A stretch of DNA of 9,386 nucleotides from Verrucomicrobiales bacterium (GCA_017991025.1 JAGNMT010000097.1:1-9386); one strand, 5' to 3'. Positions 1 through 7,937 are shown, counted from the first letter of the stretch. A program made the numbers and translations. Notes: a model not told the origin generated them from the letters alone.

Positions 1-952
1 CGTTGGCCGTGTTCATGCCCTGAGGTTTCGGAGCGAAAAGGCCTGCGAATTCGATATTGCCGGTGTTGATCCGGAGGAGACTTGCATTTTCGCAGGTACA
101 GCCTCCCTGCATTGAGGTGCTCACCATGACGCACGGAAAAGAAAGTTTGATCCGGTCATCGATGGCCGCGAGGAGCATCGTCTGCGTGCCGCCGCCGCTC
201 GCGCCGGTGATCGCGGTCCGCTCGGGATCGACCTCGGGCAGGGTCAGGAGAAAATCGAGTCCGCGCACTGCGTTGAGCGTTTGCAGGCCCATGATGGATT
301 GCAAATGGGATTCCGCGACAGGGCTGTAGAGTCCCCAGTTTTCCGTGGTGTTCATCTCCGGCCGCTGTTTGGCAAAGCGGTGCACGACCTGGTCGGAGAA
401 CTGGATGGAGTCGGAATCGCTCAGCATGTCCCACTGCCAGACTACGCAGCCCATGCGAGCGAGCTGCACGCAGAGGGACTGAAAGATGCTGCGACCCCCG
501 TTTTCAAAACGTTCGCCTCCCGAAGCAATCTCGCTTCGCACTTTTTCGGGATCACCCATGGAAAGGCGGGCGTCCTTCCAGTGACCGTGGGCAAACATGA
601 CCGCAGGTACTTTGCCTTTTGGATTAATCGGACGGTAGAGATTGCCGGTAACAAAAAAGCCGGGTGCGCTCTCAAAGTAGACTTTCTCGATGGTGTAGCC
701 ATCGCGCTCGATTTTTCCGTGAACGACGGCATTGAGGGGTGTTTTTGTCGGCATCGGCCAAAGGCCCTCGGCTACCAGGATCTGCCGCCGGACCCAGGCT
801 TTGCGTTCCTCCCAGTCGCTCAGGCTCGATGGCGGGCTAAAGGGAAAGTAGCCATTCAGGTCTTTCGGGGCCTGGAGTCGGCTGTCTTCTGCAACGACCG
901 GTAATGAGCCGAGGCAGAGGGCGAGAATGAGAAGTTTGTGCGTGAGTTTCAT
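1..952 (-). CDS. Secreted alpha/beta hydrolase, acetyl-xylan-esterase-like (C-terminus cut by window edge)
   Basis: The 317 visible codons start at ATG 952-950 and run off the left edge without a stop. Residues 1-21 form a Sec signal peptide (positive MKLTHK, hydrophobic LLILALCLG, likely cleavage after VVA). The body reads as an alpha/beta hydrolase: an oxyanion-side motif AHGHW with His122 and His124, then the nucleophile elbow G-A-S-G-G with Ser252. A following GGCTCENASLLR...NIEFA segment is characteristic of the acetyl-xylan-esterase/dienelactone-hydrolase-like proteins abundant in Planctomycetota and Verrucomicrobiota. The catalytic Asp and His would lie beyond the edge. The likely role is hydrolysis of an ester, possibly acetyl or another decoration on a polysaccharide, outside the cytoplasm; the substrate is inferred from family resemblance only. 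There is no Shine-Dalgarno sequence before the start. The gene is 356 bp from the helicase and probably has its own promoter. Confidence 0.85.
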   Translation of the reverse strand, partial: MKLTHKLLILALCLGSLPVVAEDSRLQAPKDLNGYFPFSPPSSLSDWEERKAWVRRQILVAEGLWPMPTKTPLNAVVHGKIERDGYTIEKVYFESAPGFFVTGNLYRPINPKGKVPAVMFAHGHWKDARLSMGDPEKVRSEIASGGERFENGGRSIFQSLCVQLARMGCVVWQWDMLSDSDSIQFSDQVVHRFAKQRPEMNTTENWGLYSPVAESHLQSIMGLQTLNAVRGLDFLLTLPEVDPERTAITGASGGGTQTMLLAAIDDRIKLSFPCVMVSTSMQGGCTCENASLLRINTGNIEFAGLFAPKPQGMNTAN

Positions 953-1308
953 GGTGAGTGCGGAATGAGGGGACAGGAGGCGGGAGGTTAATTGGATAGG
1001 TTAAGACAAGGGGGTAAAAGCTTTTGATTAAAGCGATAGGAAGAGAGCTGCGAGGGTCCGGTTTGTGGATGCCGTATCATTAAAAATGGTGCAGAGAGCC
1101 TAAGAGGTCAGGGAAACGGAATGTCGAAGTGCTTTCATGAACGGGGGTGCAAAAGTGACTCTGGTGCTGATATTGACCAGAGAACCCGGATCTGTAAAGC
1201 ACGCCAATGCGCCGACCAAGGGGGGCAGAAAGGATTTCGTGCCGCTTGATGGCGCGGCGGATGGAAGGTGGAAACTGAGACACCGGAGATTCCGACTTAA
1301 TCGACCTT
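953..1308. other. Intergenic stretch without a convincing gene
   Basis: This 356-bp gap separates the helicase stop from the hydrolase start; both genes are on the minus strand. Two overlapping minus-strand reading frames (about 1080-1382 and 1100-1366) cross it, but both begin inside the helicase, have no recognisable domain and are rich in Ser, Pro and Arg as in out-of-frame translation. The gap holds a 7-bp stem-loop (1159-1182) that may terminate the helicase transcript and a smaller 5-bp GC stem (1241-1245 with 1254-1258). The 130 bases next to the hydrolase should hold its promoter. They contain AT-richer patches (about 985-1035), but I found no credible -35/-10 pair. Confidence 0.5.
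1159..1182 (-). terminator. Possible stem-loop terminator behind the helicase
   Basis: CTCTGGT (1159-1165) and ACCAGAG (1176-1182) form a perfect 7-bp stem with a 10-nt loop. Read on the minus strand, the stem is followed within a few bases by a short run of four T, then G/C-containing sequence. It lies about 130 bp beyond the helicase stop. The T tract is short, so this is a weak intrinsic terminator at best; it could be a chance inverted repeat or an mRNA-stabilising structure. Confidence 0.3.
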
Positions 1309-2421
1309 CTACCGGTACTCGCTGAAAGACACGTGCAGGGATTTTTCCAACTGCGTAATCCTCCATTTTTCCCGTGGCTCAATCAATGAGAGAGAGAGCC
1401 CCTTCTTTCCCGCCCGGCCCGTTCTTCCGCTTCTATGCGTGTAGTAGGCGATCTGCTCGGGAAGCTGATGCTGAAGGACAAAGGAAAGTCCTTCGACATC
1501 GATGCCGCGTGCGGCGACATCGGTGGCAACGAGAAACTGGAAGCGTTCTTTTTTGAAGCCGCGCATGACCTTGTCCCGTCCCTTTTGCATGAGGTCGCCG
1601 TGGAGTACGTCGATGGGGAATCCGAGCGCGGCCAATTGGGTTTGCAGGCTGATCGCGCCCGCTTTCGTGCGGCAGAAAATGAGTCCGCGCCCTGACTTCT
1701 GGCGTTTCAGGAATTCGGCAATGAACTCCATCTTCTCGGAGCGCGGACAGATCGCGAAGCGGTGTTCGATGTCCCGGTTCACGACATGGGTCTGGTCAAT
1801 CTGAATCGAGTGTGCACGAGGAGACATGCAGTCCTTGATAAGCAGATTAATTTCTTCCGGAAAGGTCGCGGAAAAGAGCCAGGTGCTCTTCCGGGCGGCG
1901 GTCAGTTCGATGATCTGCGACAGTTCTTTCTTAAAACCCATGCTGAGCATCTCATCGGCTTCATCGAGGACAAGGCGCTGGACGGATTTTAGCGAGAGAG
2001 CGTTCTGTTTGATGAGCTCGAGGAGGCGTCCCGGTGTCGCCACCACAATGTGTGTCGGCCGTCTTAGTGCGGCGACCTGCCTGTCCATCGGGTCTCCGCC
2101 ACTGACGACTTCGACGAACATTTTTTCGGTGTATTTCGTGAAGCGAAAAATTTGTTTTCCGATCTGTTTGGCAAGCTCACGAGTCGGCGCGACGACGAGT
2201 CCCTGGATTTCATTGAGTTGCGGATCGATCTTCGTTAGCAGGGGCAGACCGAATGCCGCCGTTTTGCCGGTGCCGGTCTGCGCCTGGGCAATGAGATCGC
2301 CACCGTCTTTGAGCAGGAAAGGGATCGCTTTCTCCTGAATCTTTGTCGGCGTGTGAATTCCCAGTTCTTCAATACCGCGAATCATGTCCGCAGGGATGCC
2401 GAGTTGGGTAAATGGGTGCAT
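1309..2421 (-). CDS. DEAD-box ATP-dependent RNA helicase, short core-only form
   Basis: A 370-residue cytoplasmic RNA helicase with a complete set of superfamily-2 motifs: Q motif (Phe4, Gly21, PTKIQ 25-29), motif I AQTGTGKT (47-54), Ia PTRELA (79-84), TPGR (129-132), DEAD (153-156), SAT (184-186), motif V ATDVAARGID (299-308) and motif VI HRSGRTGRAG (329-338). It should use ATP to unwind short RNA duplexes in ribosome assembly, RNA decay or cold adaptation. The protein stops 32 residues after motif VI, so it lacks the basic or RNA-recognition tail of CsdA, DbpA or RhlE, and I give no gene symbol. The HRSGRTGRAG context resembles CsdA/CshA-type proteins. ATG 2421 places the Q motif at the usual distance. 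There is no Shine-Dalgarno sequence; CTC directly precedes ATG. It is 122 bp downstream of the ceramidase-like gene and probably functionally unrelated to it. Confidence 0.95.
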   Translation of the reverse strand: MHPFTQLGIPADMIRGIEELGIHTPTKIQEKAIPFLLKDGGDLIAQAQTGTGKTAAFGLPLLTKIDPQLNEIQGLVVAPTRELAKQIGKQIFRFTKYTEKMFVEVVSGGDPMDRQVAALRRPTHIVVATPGRLLELIKQNALSLKSVQRLVLDEADEMLSMGFKKELSQIIELTAARKSTWLFSATFPEEINLLIKDCMSPRAHSIQIDQTHVVNRDIEHRFAICPRSEKMEFIAEFLKRQKSGRGLIFCRTKAGAISLQTQLAALGFPIDVLHGDLMQKGRDKVMRGFKKERFQFLVATDVAARGIDVEGLSFVLQHQLPEQIAYYTHRSGRTGRAGKKGLSLSLIEPREKWRITQLEKSLHVSFSEYR

Positions 2422-2436
2422 GAGCTCTGAAGGATG
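2422..2436 (-). promoter_or_regulatory. Helicase translation-start leader, no Shine-Dalgarno, CTC before ATG
   Basis: Read on the minus strand, the leader is a C/T-rich stretch (ATCCTTC), then AGAGCTC and ATG. No AGGAGG-like element lies 5-12 bases upstream; the AGAG is too close and too weak. It shares the CTC-ATG junction seen at three other starts in the window. Confidence 0.4.
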
Positions 2437-2543
2437 AAGTTTCGCCGGGAACGCCTTCTGTCCGTCAGGATGAGCAAAATTGCCAGCGGAATACGTGAGT
2501 GAAGCTTCTCACTTCCGGAAAAAGCGATCGATCGGGCAAGTGT

Positions 2544-3926
2544 TTATTGCTTCAGCATTTCATGAACTTTGCCAATGATGATCTCCTCGATCGTGTCCGC
2601 GAAGGCCGAGGGATGCAGCGGATTCGACCAGTACATCATCGCTCTGAGCGCTTCGTAACCGCCTTCGAGGAGGACGCGCTTGCTCGGGATGTAGGCGAGA
2701 ACATCGTTGCTGTATCCGGCCACCCACAATGCGCCGGGACCTTCAAATTCACGTTTTAATCGCAGCGAATAATCCACGCATGTCTCACCGCTGAGGGCAA
2801 CCAGGGTAAGATCATTCCCGAAACGTACGATCTGGATGGGATAGTCGTAATACTCGCGCAATCCACCGTTTTTGATTGCGTAAAGCCGCTTCTCGTCCCA
2901 TTGGCGCAGGTATTTTTCGTAGGCCGGTTCGTAGCCCTCGCCGGTAGTAAGCCGCTTTTCGATCTCCGCTGCGGTCGGGATGGATTGATAAGTGATTCGT
3001 GTGGTCTGCCAGCCGATCTTTAACGGTCCTTTAACGGGTTTTGGTTTCGCATCGATCGCAGCTTCAACCGCAGTGGCGAGACTTTGTCCGTGACGGGCAC
3101 TGAAGATCGGGCTGAAGCGCGGGTAGGCGTTCTGATCCCCGCCGCAGCCCATCATGAACAGGGCGATGGTCCCGGGATGCGTCTCTTCGATCATTTGCTG
3201 GGCGTGACCGGCATAGTCACCGTGCCACTGCTTGATGTTCATCGAGGTGTTGTGACAGGCGTAGCCGAAAACAACGGCCTTGAGATGGTTTTCGGCATTC
3301 GTCACCGTGAGCACCGGCACGTCGTGATCCACGACACCTTCGGGATTCGGGCTGTTCAGGTAGGGATCGCCTGTTGGCAGGTCACTCTTGAGGCGCCGGT
3401 TCATCGCGAAACCGCAGCGCGCGTGACTATAGCTGATCGTCGCCGGTTCCAGATGCTGCAGGGCTTCACCGATGATGGAGATAACCTTCTCCGTGAGCCA
3501 GGCGTTGTAGCGCAGGCAGTGCTCTTTACGCTTCGGGTCCGTGAAGCTCATGAACTCCAGCTCGGTATATCTCAGCTCGGGTCCGCAATGCGTGTGGGAG
3601 CAATTCAACTGCAACGCTTCGGCAGGCAGACTAAATTTTTCCTTTGCTGCCGCTGCCACGGCATCCCGGAGCTGGAAGGGCACTTCGACCAAATCCAGTG
3701 TCACCATTACAAATCGCGTGCCGATGGCATCCTCGATCACAAGGGACTTTGCATAGAGGTCCATTGCCGTTCCCTCGGCCGGCACTTCACGACTCGCAAA
3801 GCCCGAGAGAACCATCGGCTCTGCCGGAGTGATGACGGCTTTTGCGGCGGCGGCTTTCCAATCCGCGGCGAAGGAATCAGAGCAGGAACATAGAAGGATT
3901 AGGGCACCGAAGAGATGGATTCTCAT
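2544..3926 (-). CDS. Secreted neutral/alkaline (non-lysosomal) ceramidase-family protein
   Basis: A 460-residue exported protein when started at ATG 3926. An in-frame ATG at 4007 would add 27 residues without signal-peptide character, whereas 3926 opens directly with MRIHLFGALILLCSC and a plausible cleavage near SFAA. Family features, with residues numbered from 3926: N-terminal AKAVITP and GFASR; NCSHTHCGP with His111/His113 and YACHNTS with His225, matching zinc ligands of neutral ceramidase; GETCVDY with Glu381; and GYSNDVLAYIP...GGYE with Tyr412/Tyr424, matching the C-terminal Glu/Tyr ligand region. The ceramidase nucleophile motif GDxSPN is replaced by GCGGDQNA (Asp264-Gln265-Asn266), so the catalytic Ser is absent and the C-terminal Ig-like domain of classical ceramidases is also missing. 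It is probably a zinc-dependent amidase or related hydrolase acting outside the cytoplasm; ceramide as substrate is doubtful. CysSCS near the signal end is not a good lipobox. It is divergent from the PSD/PSCyt gene. Confidence 0.88.
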   Translation of the reverse strand: MRIHLFGALILLCSCSDSFAADWKAAAAKAVITPAEPMVLSGFASREVPAEGTAMDLYAKSLVIEDAIGTRFVMVTLDLVEVPFQLRDAVAAAAKEKFSLPAEALQLNCSHTHCGPELRYTELEFMSFTDPKRKEHCLRYNAWLTEKVISIIGEALQHLEPATISYSHARCGFAMNRRLKSDLPTGDPYLNSPNPEGVVDHDVPVLTVTNAENHLKAVVFGYACHNTSMNIKQWHGDYAGHAQQMIEETHPGTIALFMMGCGGDQNAYPRFSPIFSARHGQSLATAVEAAIDAKPKPVKGPLKIGWQTTRITYQSIPTAAEIEKRLTTGEGYEPAYEKYLRQWDEKRLYAIKNGGLREYYDYPIQIVRFGNDLTLVALSGETCVDYSLRLKREFEGPGALWVAGYSNDVLAYIPSKRVLLEGGYEALRAMMYWSNPLHPSAFADTIEEIIIGKVHEMLKQ

Positions 3927-3936
3927 GAGAGGGGGC
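3927..3936 (-). promoter_or_regulatory. Pyrimidine-only leader before the ceramidase-like start
   Basis: On the minus strand the bases before ATG are G, five C, then TCTC. The 12-mer CCCCCTCTCATG is shared exactly with the start of the gene at 8064. There is no purine-rich ribosome site nearby. The pattern supports 3926 as the start and suggests non-Shine-Dalgarno initiation. Confidence 0.45.
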
Positions 3937-3963
3937 AGGTGATTGAGTTGAAGATAGAAACAA

Positions 3964-3992
3964 ATGATAGAGACAGGATCTGCCCTCGTCGA
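3964..3992 (-). promoter_or_regulatory. Candidate sigma-70-like promoter for the ceramidase-like gene
   Basis: On the minus strand, TCGACG (3992-3987, four of six matches to TTGACA) is followed after exactly 17 bp by TATCAT (3969-3964, five of six matches to TATAAT). Transcription would begin near 3957, leaving a 5' leader of about 30 nt before ATG 3926. This was found by eye in a short region, so a chance match is possible. Confidence 0.35.
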
Positions 3993-4123
3993 GTGTCGGC
4001 ACCCCACGTCATTCGGTAGTTCGTGAGGAGTTTCTCAAGGTTGGTAATCTCGCCGATTGTTACTCCACTTCCGCGAATTCGGGGGTTGCACCAATGTGGG
4101 GTGATGGCGCATCGTGCGGTAGG

Positions 4124-6541
4124 ATGCCACCCCGTCTTATCATTTTCATTTTGGTTTCCAGTTCGATTCTTTCTGCAACGGCGGAATTAGCGGGCGCGAC
4201 TGATGCGCTGGACCCCGCGATAGAAACGTATCTCGAGGTCCATTGCCTCAAGTGTCACGATGCTGATTCGGAGAAAGGCGATTTTCGGATCGATGATCTT
4301 TCCCCGAAGATTGGTTTCGAGGATAGCCCGCAGTGGCTGGAAATCATGGAGCGTATCAGTTCCGGGGAGATGCCGCCAGAGAAAGAGAAGAAAAGGCCCT
4401 CGGCGGAGGAGAGTGCGGGTGTGGTGGAAAAACTCGCCGTAAAGATGAAAGAGGGCGAATCGGCCCGTCTCGCGGCTCGTGGTCGTGTTTCCTACAATCG
4501 ATTGACCCGGGAGGAATATGTCAACACGATGAGCGATCTCATCGGTGTTCATTTTGATGCGACCGATCCGGGCGGTTTTCTTGAGGATGCGGAATGGCAT
4601 GGGTTCGAGCGCATCGGCTCGGTGATGACGCTGTCCCCTTCGAATGTGGAAAAGTACCTCGCCGCCGCTGAGGTCGTCCTGGCGGAGGCTTATCCCAAGG
4701 AGAAGCCGGTCTTTTTTGAATCAACCAAACCGGCGATTGAGGAGAAGCAGATAAATGAGGAACATCGAGAGCGCCTCAGCGCCCTGGGTCTGCTCGATAA
4801 GGTCCGTTTCGAGATGTGGCCCGGCGATATTTTCCGCTACTCCGGTCCGGCGGAACCGCTGCCCGAGGCGGGAATCTATGAGATCAGTTACACCCTGAGC
4901 GGGCTGAAGCCGGAGAAGGGGCGTGCGCCGCGATTGTATGTCTACGAGGCCAGGCTCGACCGCGTGTTGCACGAACAGGATATTATCGCTCCCGAGGACA
5001 AGCCGATCACCGTCACCTTCCGTGCGCATTTGCCGAAAGGCCGTCCGAACATCAGCGTGATCAATGAGGTGCCCGGGCCCTCGAACAACCCGCGCTCCGG
5101 CCGTCACGGGAATCGACCCTTCATTAGCACGAAGGATGGGCGCATCCCGTGGCAGATGAAACTGACCGACGAACAGGGCCGGCCGCGCTACCCCTTTCTC
5201 ATTATGGACGCCGTCTCCTGGCGCGGGCCTATCATCACTGACGAGGAACAAAAGCGTCGTGACGAATACTTTCTGACCGAAAACGGCAATCTGAGTCAGG
5301 TTCGCGAGGGCTTGAGTCGTCTCGCCCGGCGTGCCTTTCGTCGTCCGGTCACGGAGGTGGAAATGAATGATTATGTCGGCATCGTCGAAGCCGAGATCGC
5401 GGCGGGAGAAGCCTTTGCGGATGCGGTAAAGGCGGGCATGCTCGCCATTTTGTGCTCAAAGAGTTTTCTTTTTATCACGGAGGGCGATGAATCGGCGGAC
5501 CGGCAGCAACTCAATGACTGGGAGATCGCCTCACGGCTTTCCTATCTCCTCTGGAGCACGATGCCGGACGACGAACTGCTCACGCTCGCGGAGCAGGGAA
5601 GGCTGCGGGATAAAGCCGAATTGAGCCGACAGTTTTCGCGGCTTCTCGCTGATCCCCGGGCCGCCCGATTTAGTGATTCCTTTTCCAGCCAATGGTTGCA
5701 CTTGCGGAAGGTCGGCCGTTTCCCACCGGACAAGATGCTCTATCCCGACTACGACGCGTCGTTGGAACAGAGCATGATTGGAGAGACGAAAGCCTTTTTC
5801 CGCGAGGTGCTCATGAGTGGTCTGACATTACGCGAATTCCTAGACTCCGACTGGAGTATGGTTAACTCGCGGCTCGCCGACTTTTACGGCCTCGACGGGA
5901 GTAATGTGCCGCGCGATGAATTCCAGCGAGTCACCCTGCCCGCTGAAAGCCAGCGTGGCGGATTGCTGACGCAGGCGGCGATTCTCTCCCTGACTTCTGA
6001 CGGTACGCGGCATCGTCCCGTGCATCGTGGCGTGTGGCTCTCGGAGGCGATCTTTGGAAAGAGCCCGCCGCCGCCTCCCGCGAATGTCAATCCCATCGCG
6101 CCGAATCCGGTGGACTCACCCAAGGCCACGTTGCGAATGAAGTTGGAGGCCCACATTCACGATCCTAGCTGTGCCTCGTGTCATGCCAGAATCGATCCGC
6201 TCGGTCTCGCCTTTGAAAACTATGATGCGATCGGACGATGGCGCACCGAGGAAGTTACCGATGGCACCGGCGCAAACCCCAAAGTCAACCCCGCCGGCAA
6301 ACTCCACGACGGACGCTTCTATGAAACTCCGGGAGAATTCAAGAAGCTGCTTCTCGCCGATATCGACAAGTTTAACACCACCTTCATCGAAAAACTGGCC
6401 ACCTACGGACTGCGTCGCAGCATGTCGTACGACGACCGGGATCAGCTCAAATCCATCGCCGCCACCAGCAAAGCCAAAGACTACCGGCTCCGGGATGTTC
6501 TGGAGGCTTTTATTTTATCGGGGCTTTTCCAGAAACGGTAA
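4124..6541 (+). CDS. Exported diheme PSD/PSCyt protein (DUF1587/DUF1595/DUF1592/DUF1588/DUF1585)
   Basis: An 805-residue periplasmic or envelope c-type cytochrome. I prefer ATG 4124 over 4094 because it opens the signal peptide directly (MPPRLIIFILVSSSILSA); 4094 would add ten polar residues. Domains in order: a PSCyt1-like heme domain with CLKCH (Cys41, Cys44, His45) and probable axial Met83 in GEMPP; PSD3/DUF1587 (about 124-187, YNRLTREEY); a beta-rich, carbohydrate-binding-like region (225-365, inferred); PSD5/DUF1595 (395-455, LARRAFRRPV); PSD4/DUF1592 (463-590, ASRLSYLLW); PSCyt3/DUF1588 (610-705, QRGGLL, SPPPPPANV and a second heme site CASCH, Cys683-His687); and PSD2/DUF1585 (735-805, ending LSGLFQK). 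This is the full canonical architecture. The family is greatly expanded in Planctomycetota and Verrucomicrobiota; electron transfer is implied by the hemes, but the substrate is unknown. It is 23 bp upstream of its usual HXXSHH partner, so the two are probably co-transcribed. Confidence 0.95.
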   Translation: MPPRLIIFILVSSSILSATAELAGATDALDPAIETYLEVHCLKCHDADSEKGDFRIDDLSPKIGFEDSPQWLEIMERISSGEMPPEKEKKRPSAEESAGVVEKLAVKMKEGESARLAARGRVSYNRLTREEYVNTMSDLIGVHFDATDPGGFLEDAEWHGFERIGSVMTLSPSNVEKYLAAAEVVLAEAYPKEKPVFFESTKPAIEEKQINEEHRERLSALGLLDKVRFEMWPGDIFRYSGPAEPLPEAGIYEISYTLSGLKPEKGRAPRLYVYEARLDRVLHEQDIIAPEDKPITVTFRAHLPKGRPNISVINEVPGPSNNPRSGRHGNRPFISTKDGRIPWQMKLTDEQGRPRYPFLIMDAVSWRGPIITDEEQKRRDEYFLTENGNLSQVREGLSRLARRAFRRPVTEVEMNDYVGIVEAEIAAGEAFADAVKAGMLAILCSKSFLFITEGDESADRQQLNDWEIASRLSYLLWSTMPDDELLTLAEQGRLRDKAELSRQFSRLLADPRAARFSDSFSSQWLHLRKVGRFPPDKMLYPDYDASLEQSMIGETKAFFREVLMSGLTLREFLDSDWSMVNSRLADFYGLDGSNVPRDEFQRVTLPAESQRGGLLTQAAILSLTSDGTRHRPVHRGVWLSEAIFGKSPPPPPANVNPIAPNPVDSPKATLRMKLEAHIHDPSCASCHARIDPLGLAFENYDAIGRWRTEEVTDGTGANPKVNPAGKLHDGRFYETPGEFKKLLLADIDKFNTTFIEKLATYGLRRSMSYDDRDQLKSIAATSKAKDYRLRDVLEAFILSGLFQKR

Positions 6542-6564
6542 TCTATCCCCTATCCTTATATCTC
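6542..6564 (+). promoter_or_regulatory. Short C/T-rich leader of the HXXSHH gene
   Basis: The 23 bp between the PSD/PSCyt stop and ATG 6565 are almost purine-free apart from scattered A (TCTATCCCCTATCCTTATATCTC), ending in CTC directly before ATG. There is no Shine-Dalgarno element and no room for a terminator plus promoter, which supports co-transcription with the upstream gene. Confidence 0.4.
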
Positions 6565-7926
6565 ATGAGTAACCTGAATCTTAACCAATGGCAGATCAGC
6601 CGCCGCCAGATGCTGCGGGGTATGGGCGCTTCCCTCTCTCTTCCGCTCCTCGATTGCATGGCCTCGTTGCCCGCTCCGGCCAAGCCGAAGCGGAGTGTCT
6701 TCCTATACATCCCTAACGGGGTCAATACTCTGACTTGGCAGATCGAAAAGGCCGGGGAGGACTTTCAGTTCACCAAGACCCTGGAGTCGCTTGAAAAGCA
6801 CCGTTCCGATGTTACACCGATCAGCGGTCTGCATCACCCCATGGTGCTGGGCAAACACCATAACTGTGACAAAGTCTGGCTTACCGGTGCGGACGTGCCC
6901 GGTGATGGAGGCGCTTTCCGCAACAGCGTTTCGGCCGATCAGATGATGGCCGAAGTGCAGGGAATCTCCACCCGGTATTCTTCTCTCGAAATGGCCATTG
7001 AGGGCCACTCGCTCGCGTGGTCGCGTGATGGAATCCAGATTCCCGCCGAACGAAACACGCAGACCCTATTTAACATGCTTTTTGGTGTGGAGAAGGATAG
7101 TAAAGAGACGATCCGCCGCCGTCTCAGCCGCCGAGGCAGCATTCTTGATCTTGTCGCTGCAGACGCCAGGCGCGTGAATGAGAAACTCGGTAGCGAAGAT
7201 CGCACGAAGCTCGACGAGTACCTCACCGCCGTGCGGCAGGTGGAAGAGCGCACCAGGCGGGCTGACGAGTGGTTGAACATCCCCAAACCGGAACTTGCCA
7301 GCGCCGATGTCGCCCATTTGAATCGCAAACTCGACATGACGGTGGTGGCCGATTATCACCGCCTCTTCTACGACCTTATGGTTATGGCTCTCCGCACCGA
7401 CTCCACCCGCGTCATCACCTGCATGATCTGCAGCGAGTCCAATGGGGGGGCGATCCCTGACATCGGGATCTCGCAGACCCGCCACGGTCTCTCCCATCAC
7501 AATGGAGACCCTGAGCAACTCCGTCGTCTTACCCAGACCGACACCTTCCTGGTCGAACAGTTCAGCTACTTTCTCGACCAACTCAAATCGCACAAAGAAG
7601 GCGACAACACCCTGCTCGACACTACCCAGGTCCTCTGGGGCAGCGGCATGGCCTACGGGCACAGCCATGGCAATGCCAATCTTCCCACCCTGCTCGCCGG
7701 AGGGAAGGCGCTAGGCTATCGCCACGGACAGCACGTTGATTTCAACCTGCCTAAGATCGGTCAGTACACGGTTGCCGACGCCATGAGCCATTATAAAATC
7801 TGTTCCAAACCCGTCGATAGCGACGCCCGTCTCAGTAATCTGCTTCTGACCATGCTGCAGCGCGTCGATGTTGAGACGGAGCAGTTCCAGGACAGCGTGA
7901 AGCCGGTTTCAGAAGTTGTCGCGTGA
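6565..7926 (+). CDS. Tat-exported HXXSHH (DUF1552) family protein
   Basis: A 453-residue protein. The N-terminus carries a twin-arginine signal, SRRQMLRG (Arg13-Arg14), followed by the weakly hydrophobic MGASLSLPLLDCM, so it is probably exported folded through Tat, as cofactor- or metal-binding proteins often are. The mature part has the DUF1552 hallmarks: FLYIPNGVN near the start, the family-naming motif H-x-x-S-H-H at His307-Ser310-His311-His312, and a C-terminal LWGSGMAYGHSHGNANLP with His366 and His368, then LLAGG. The conserved His clusters look like a metal site (inferred). The family is known mainly as the constant neighbour of DUF1592/DUF1588 cytochrome proteins, as here; a biochemical activity is not established to my knowledge. 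Length and motifs are complete. A G-run at about 7444-7450 keeps the frame. Confidence 0.95.
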   Translation: MSNLNLNQWQISRRQMLRGMGASLSLPLLDCMASLPAPAKPKRSVFLYIPNGVNTLTWQIEKAGEDFQFTKTLESLEKHRSDVTPISGLHHPMVLGKHHNCDKVWLTGADVPGDGGAFRNSVSADQMMAEVQGISTRYSSLEMAIEGHSLAWSRDGIQIPAERNTQTLFNMLFGVEKDSKETIRRRLSRRGSILDLVAADARRVNEKLGSEDRTKLDEYLTAVRQVEERTRRADEWLNIPKPELASADVAHLNRKLDMTVVADYHRLFYDLMVMALRTDSTRVITCMICSESNGGAIPDIGISQTRHGLSHHNGDPEQLRRLTQTDTFLVEQFSYFLDQLKSHKEGDNTLLDTTQVLWGSGMAYGHSHGNANLPTLLAGGKALGYRHGQHVDFNLPKIGQYTVADAMSHYKICSKPVDSDARLSNLLLTMLQRVDVETEQFQDSVKPVSEVVA

Positions 7927-7937
7927 GCAGGAAGTAT

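Larger units (their letters stand above)
3927..4123. promoter_or_regulatory. Divergent intergenic control region
   Basis: The two gene groups diverge here, so promoters for both are expected within these roughly 200 bases. A fair sigma-70-like pair faces left (see 3964-3992). Facing right I see only an isolated -10-like TAATCT at 4045-4050 without a matching -35. A small self-complementary element, TGAG-N-CTCA (about 4024-4036), is too short to interpret. No repeated operator half-sites are visible. Confidence 0.5.

Noticed and set aside
281..904. Plus-strand open frame of 207 codons opposite the hydrolase
   Set aside because: The minus-strand frame has a signal peptide and a GASGG nucleophile motif; the plus frame is its shadow.
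1241..1258. GCCGC/GCGGC stem in the helicase-hydrolase gap
   Set aside because: Five pairs in GC-rich DNA without a following T run is likely chance.
1080..1382. Minus-strand frame possibly continuing the helicase by frameshift
   Set aside because: The helicase already has all motifs and a natural end; the extra peptide lacks the basic or RNA-recognition tail pattern of DEAD-box proteins.
2495..2512. GTGAG/CTCAC stem with 8-nt loop between the ceramidase-like gene and helicase, and the palindrome CGATCGATCG at 2525-2534
   Set aside because: The stem is only 5 bp with no T run after it in the transcribed direction, and the palindrome cannot form a stable hairpin; not enough for a terminator call.
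3084..3893. Long plus-strand open frame of 269 codons opposite the ceramidase-like gene
   Set aside because: It is antisense to a gene with clear family motifs, has no recognisable domain, and long antisense frames are expected in GC-rich coding DNA.
3880..3895. Lipoprotein signal in the ceramidase-like protein (LLCSCS)
   Set aside because: The residues before the Cys do not fit a normal lipobox, and a signal-peptidase-I site near SFAA is as plausible.
3927..4007. Longer ceramidase-like start at 4007 adding 27 residues
   Set aside because: The extension is not signal-like and would bury a clear signal peptide beginning at 3926.
4721..5251. Minus-strand open frame of 176 codons inside the PSD/PSCyt gene
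   Set aside because: It is fully contained in a gene of canonical domain order and has no motif of its own.
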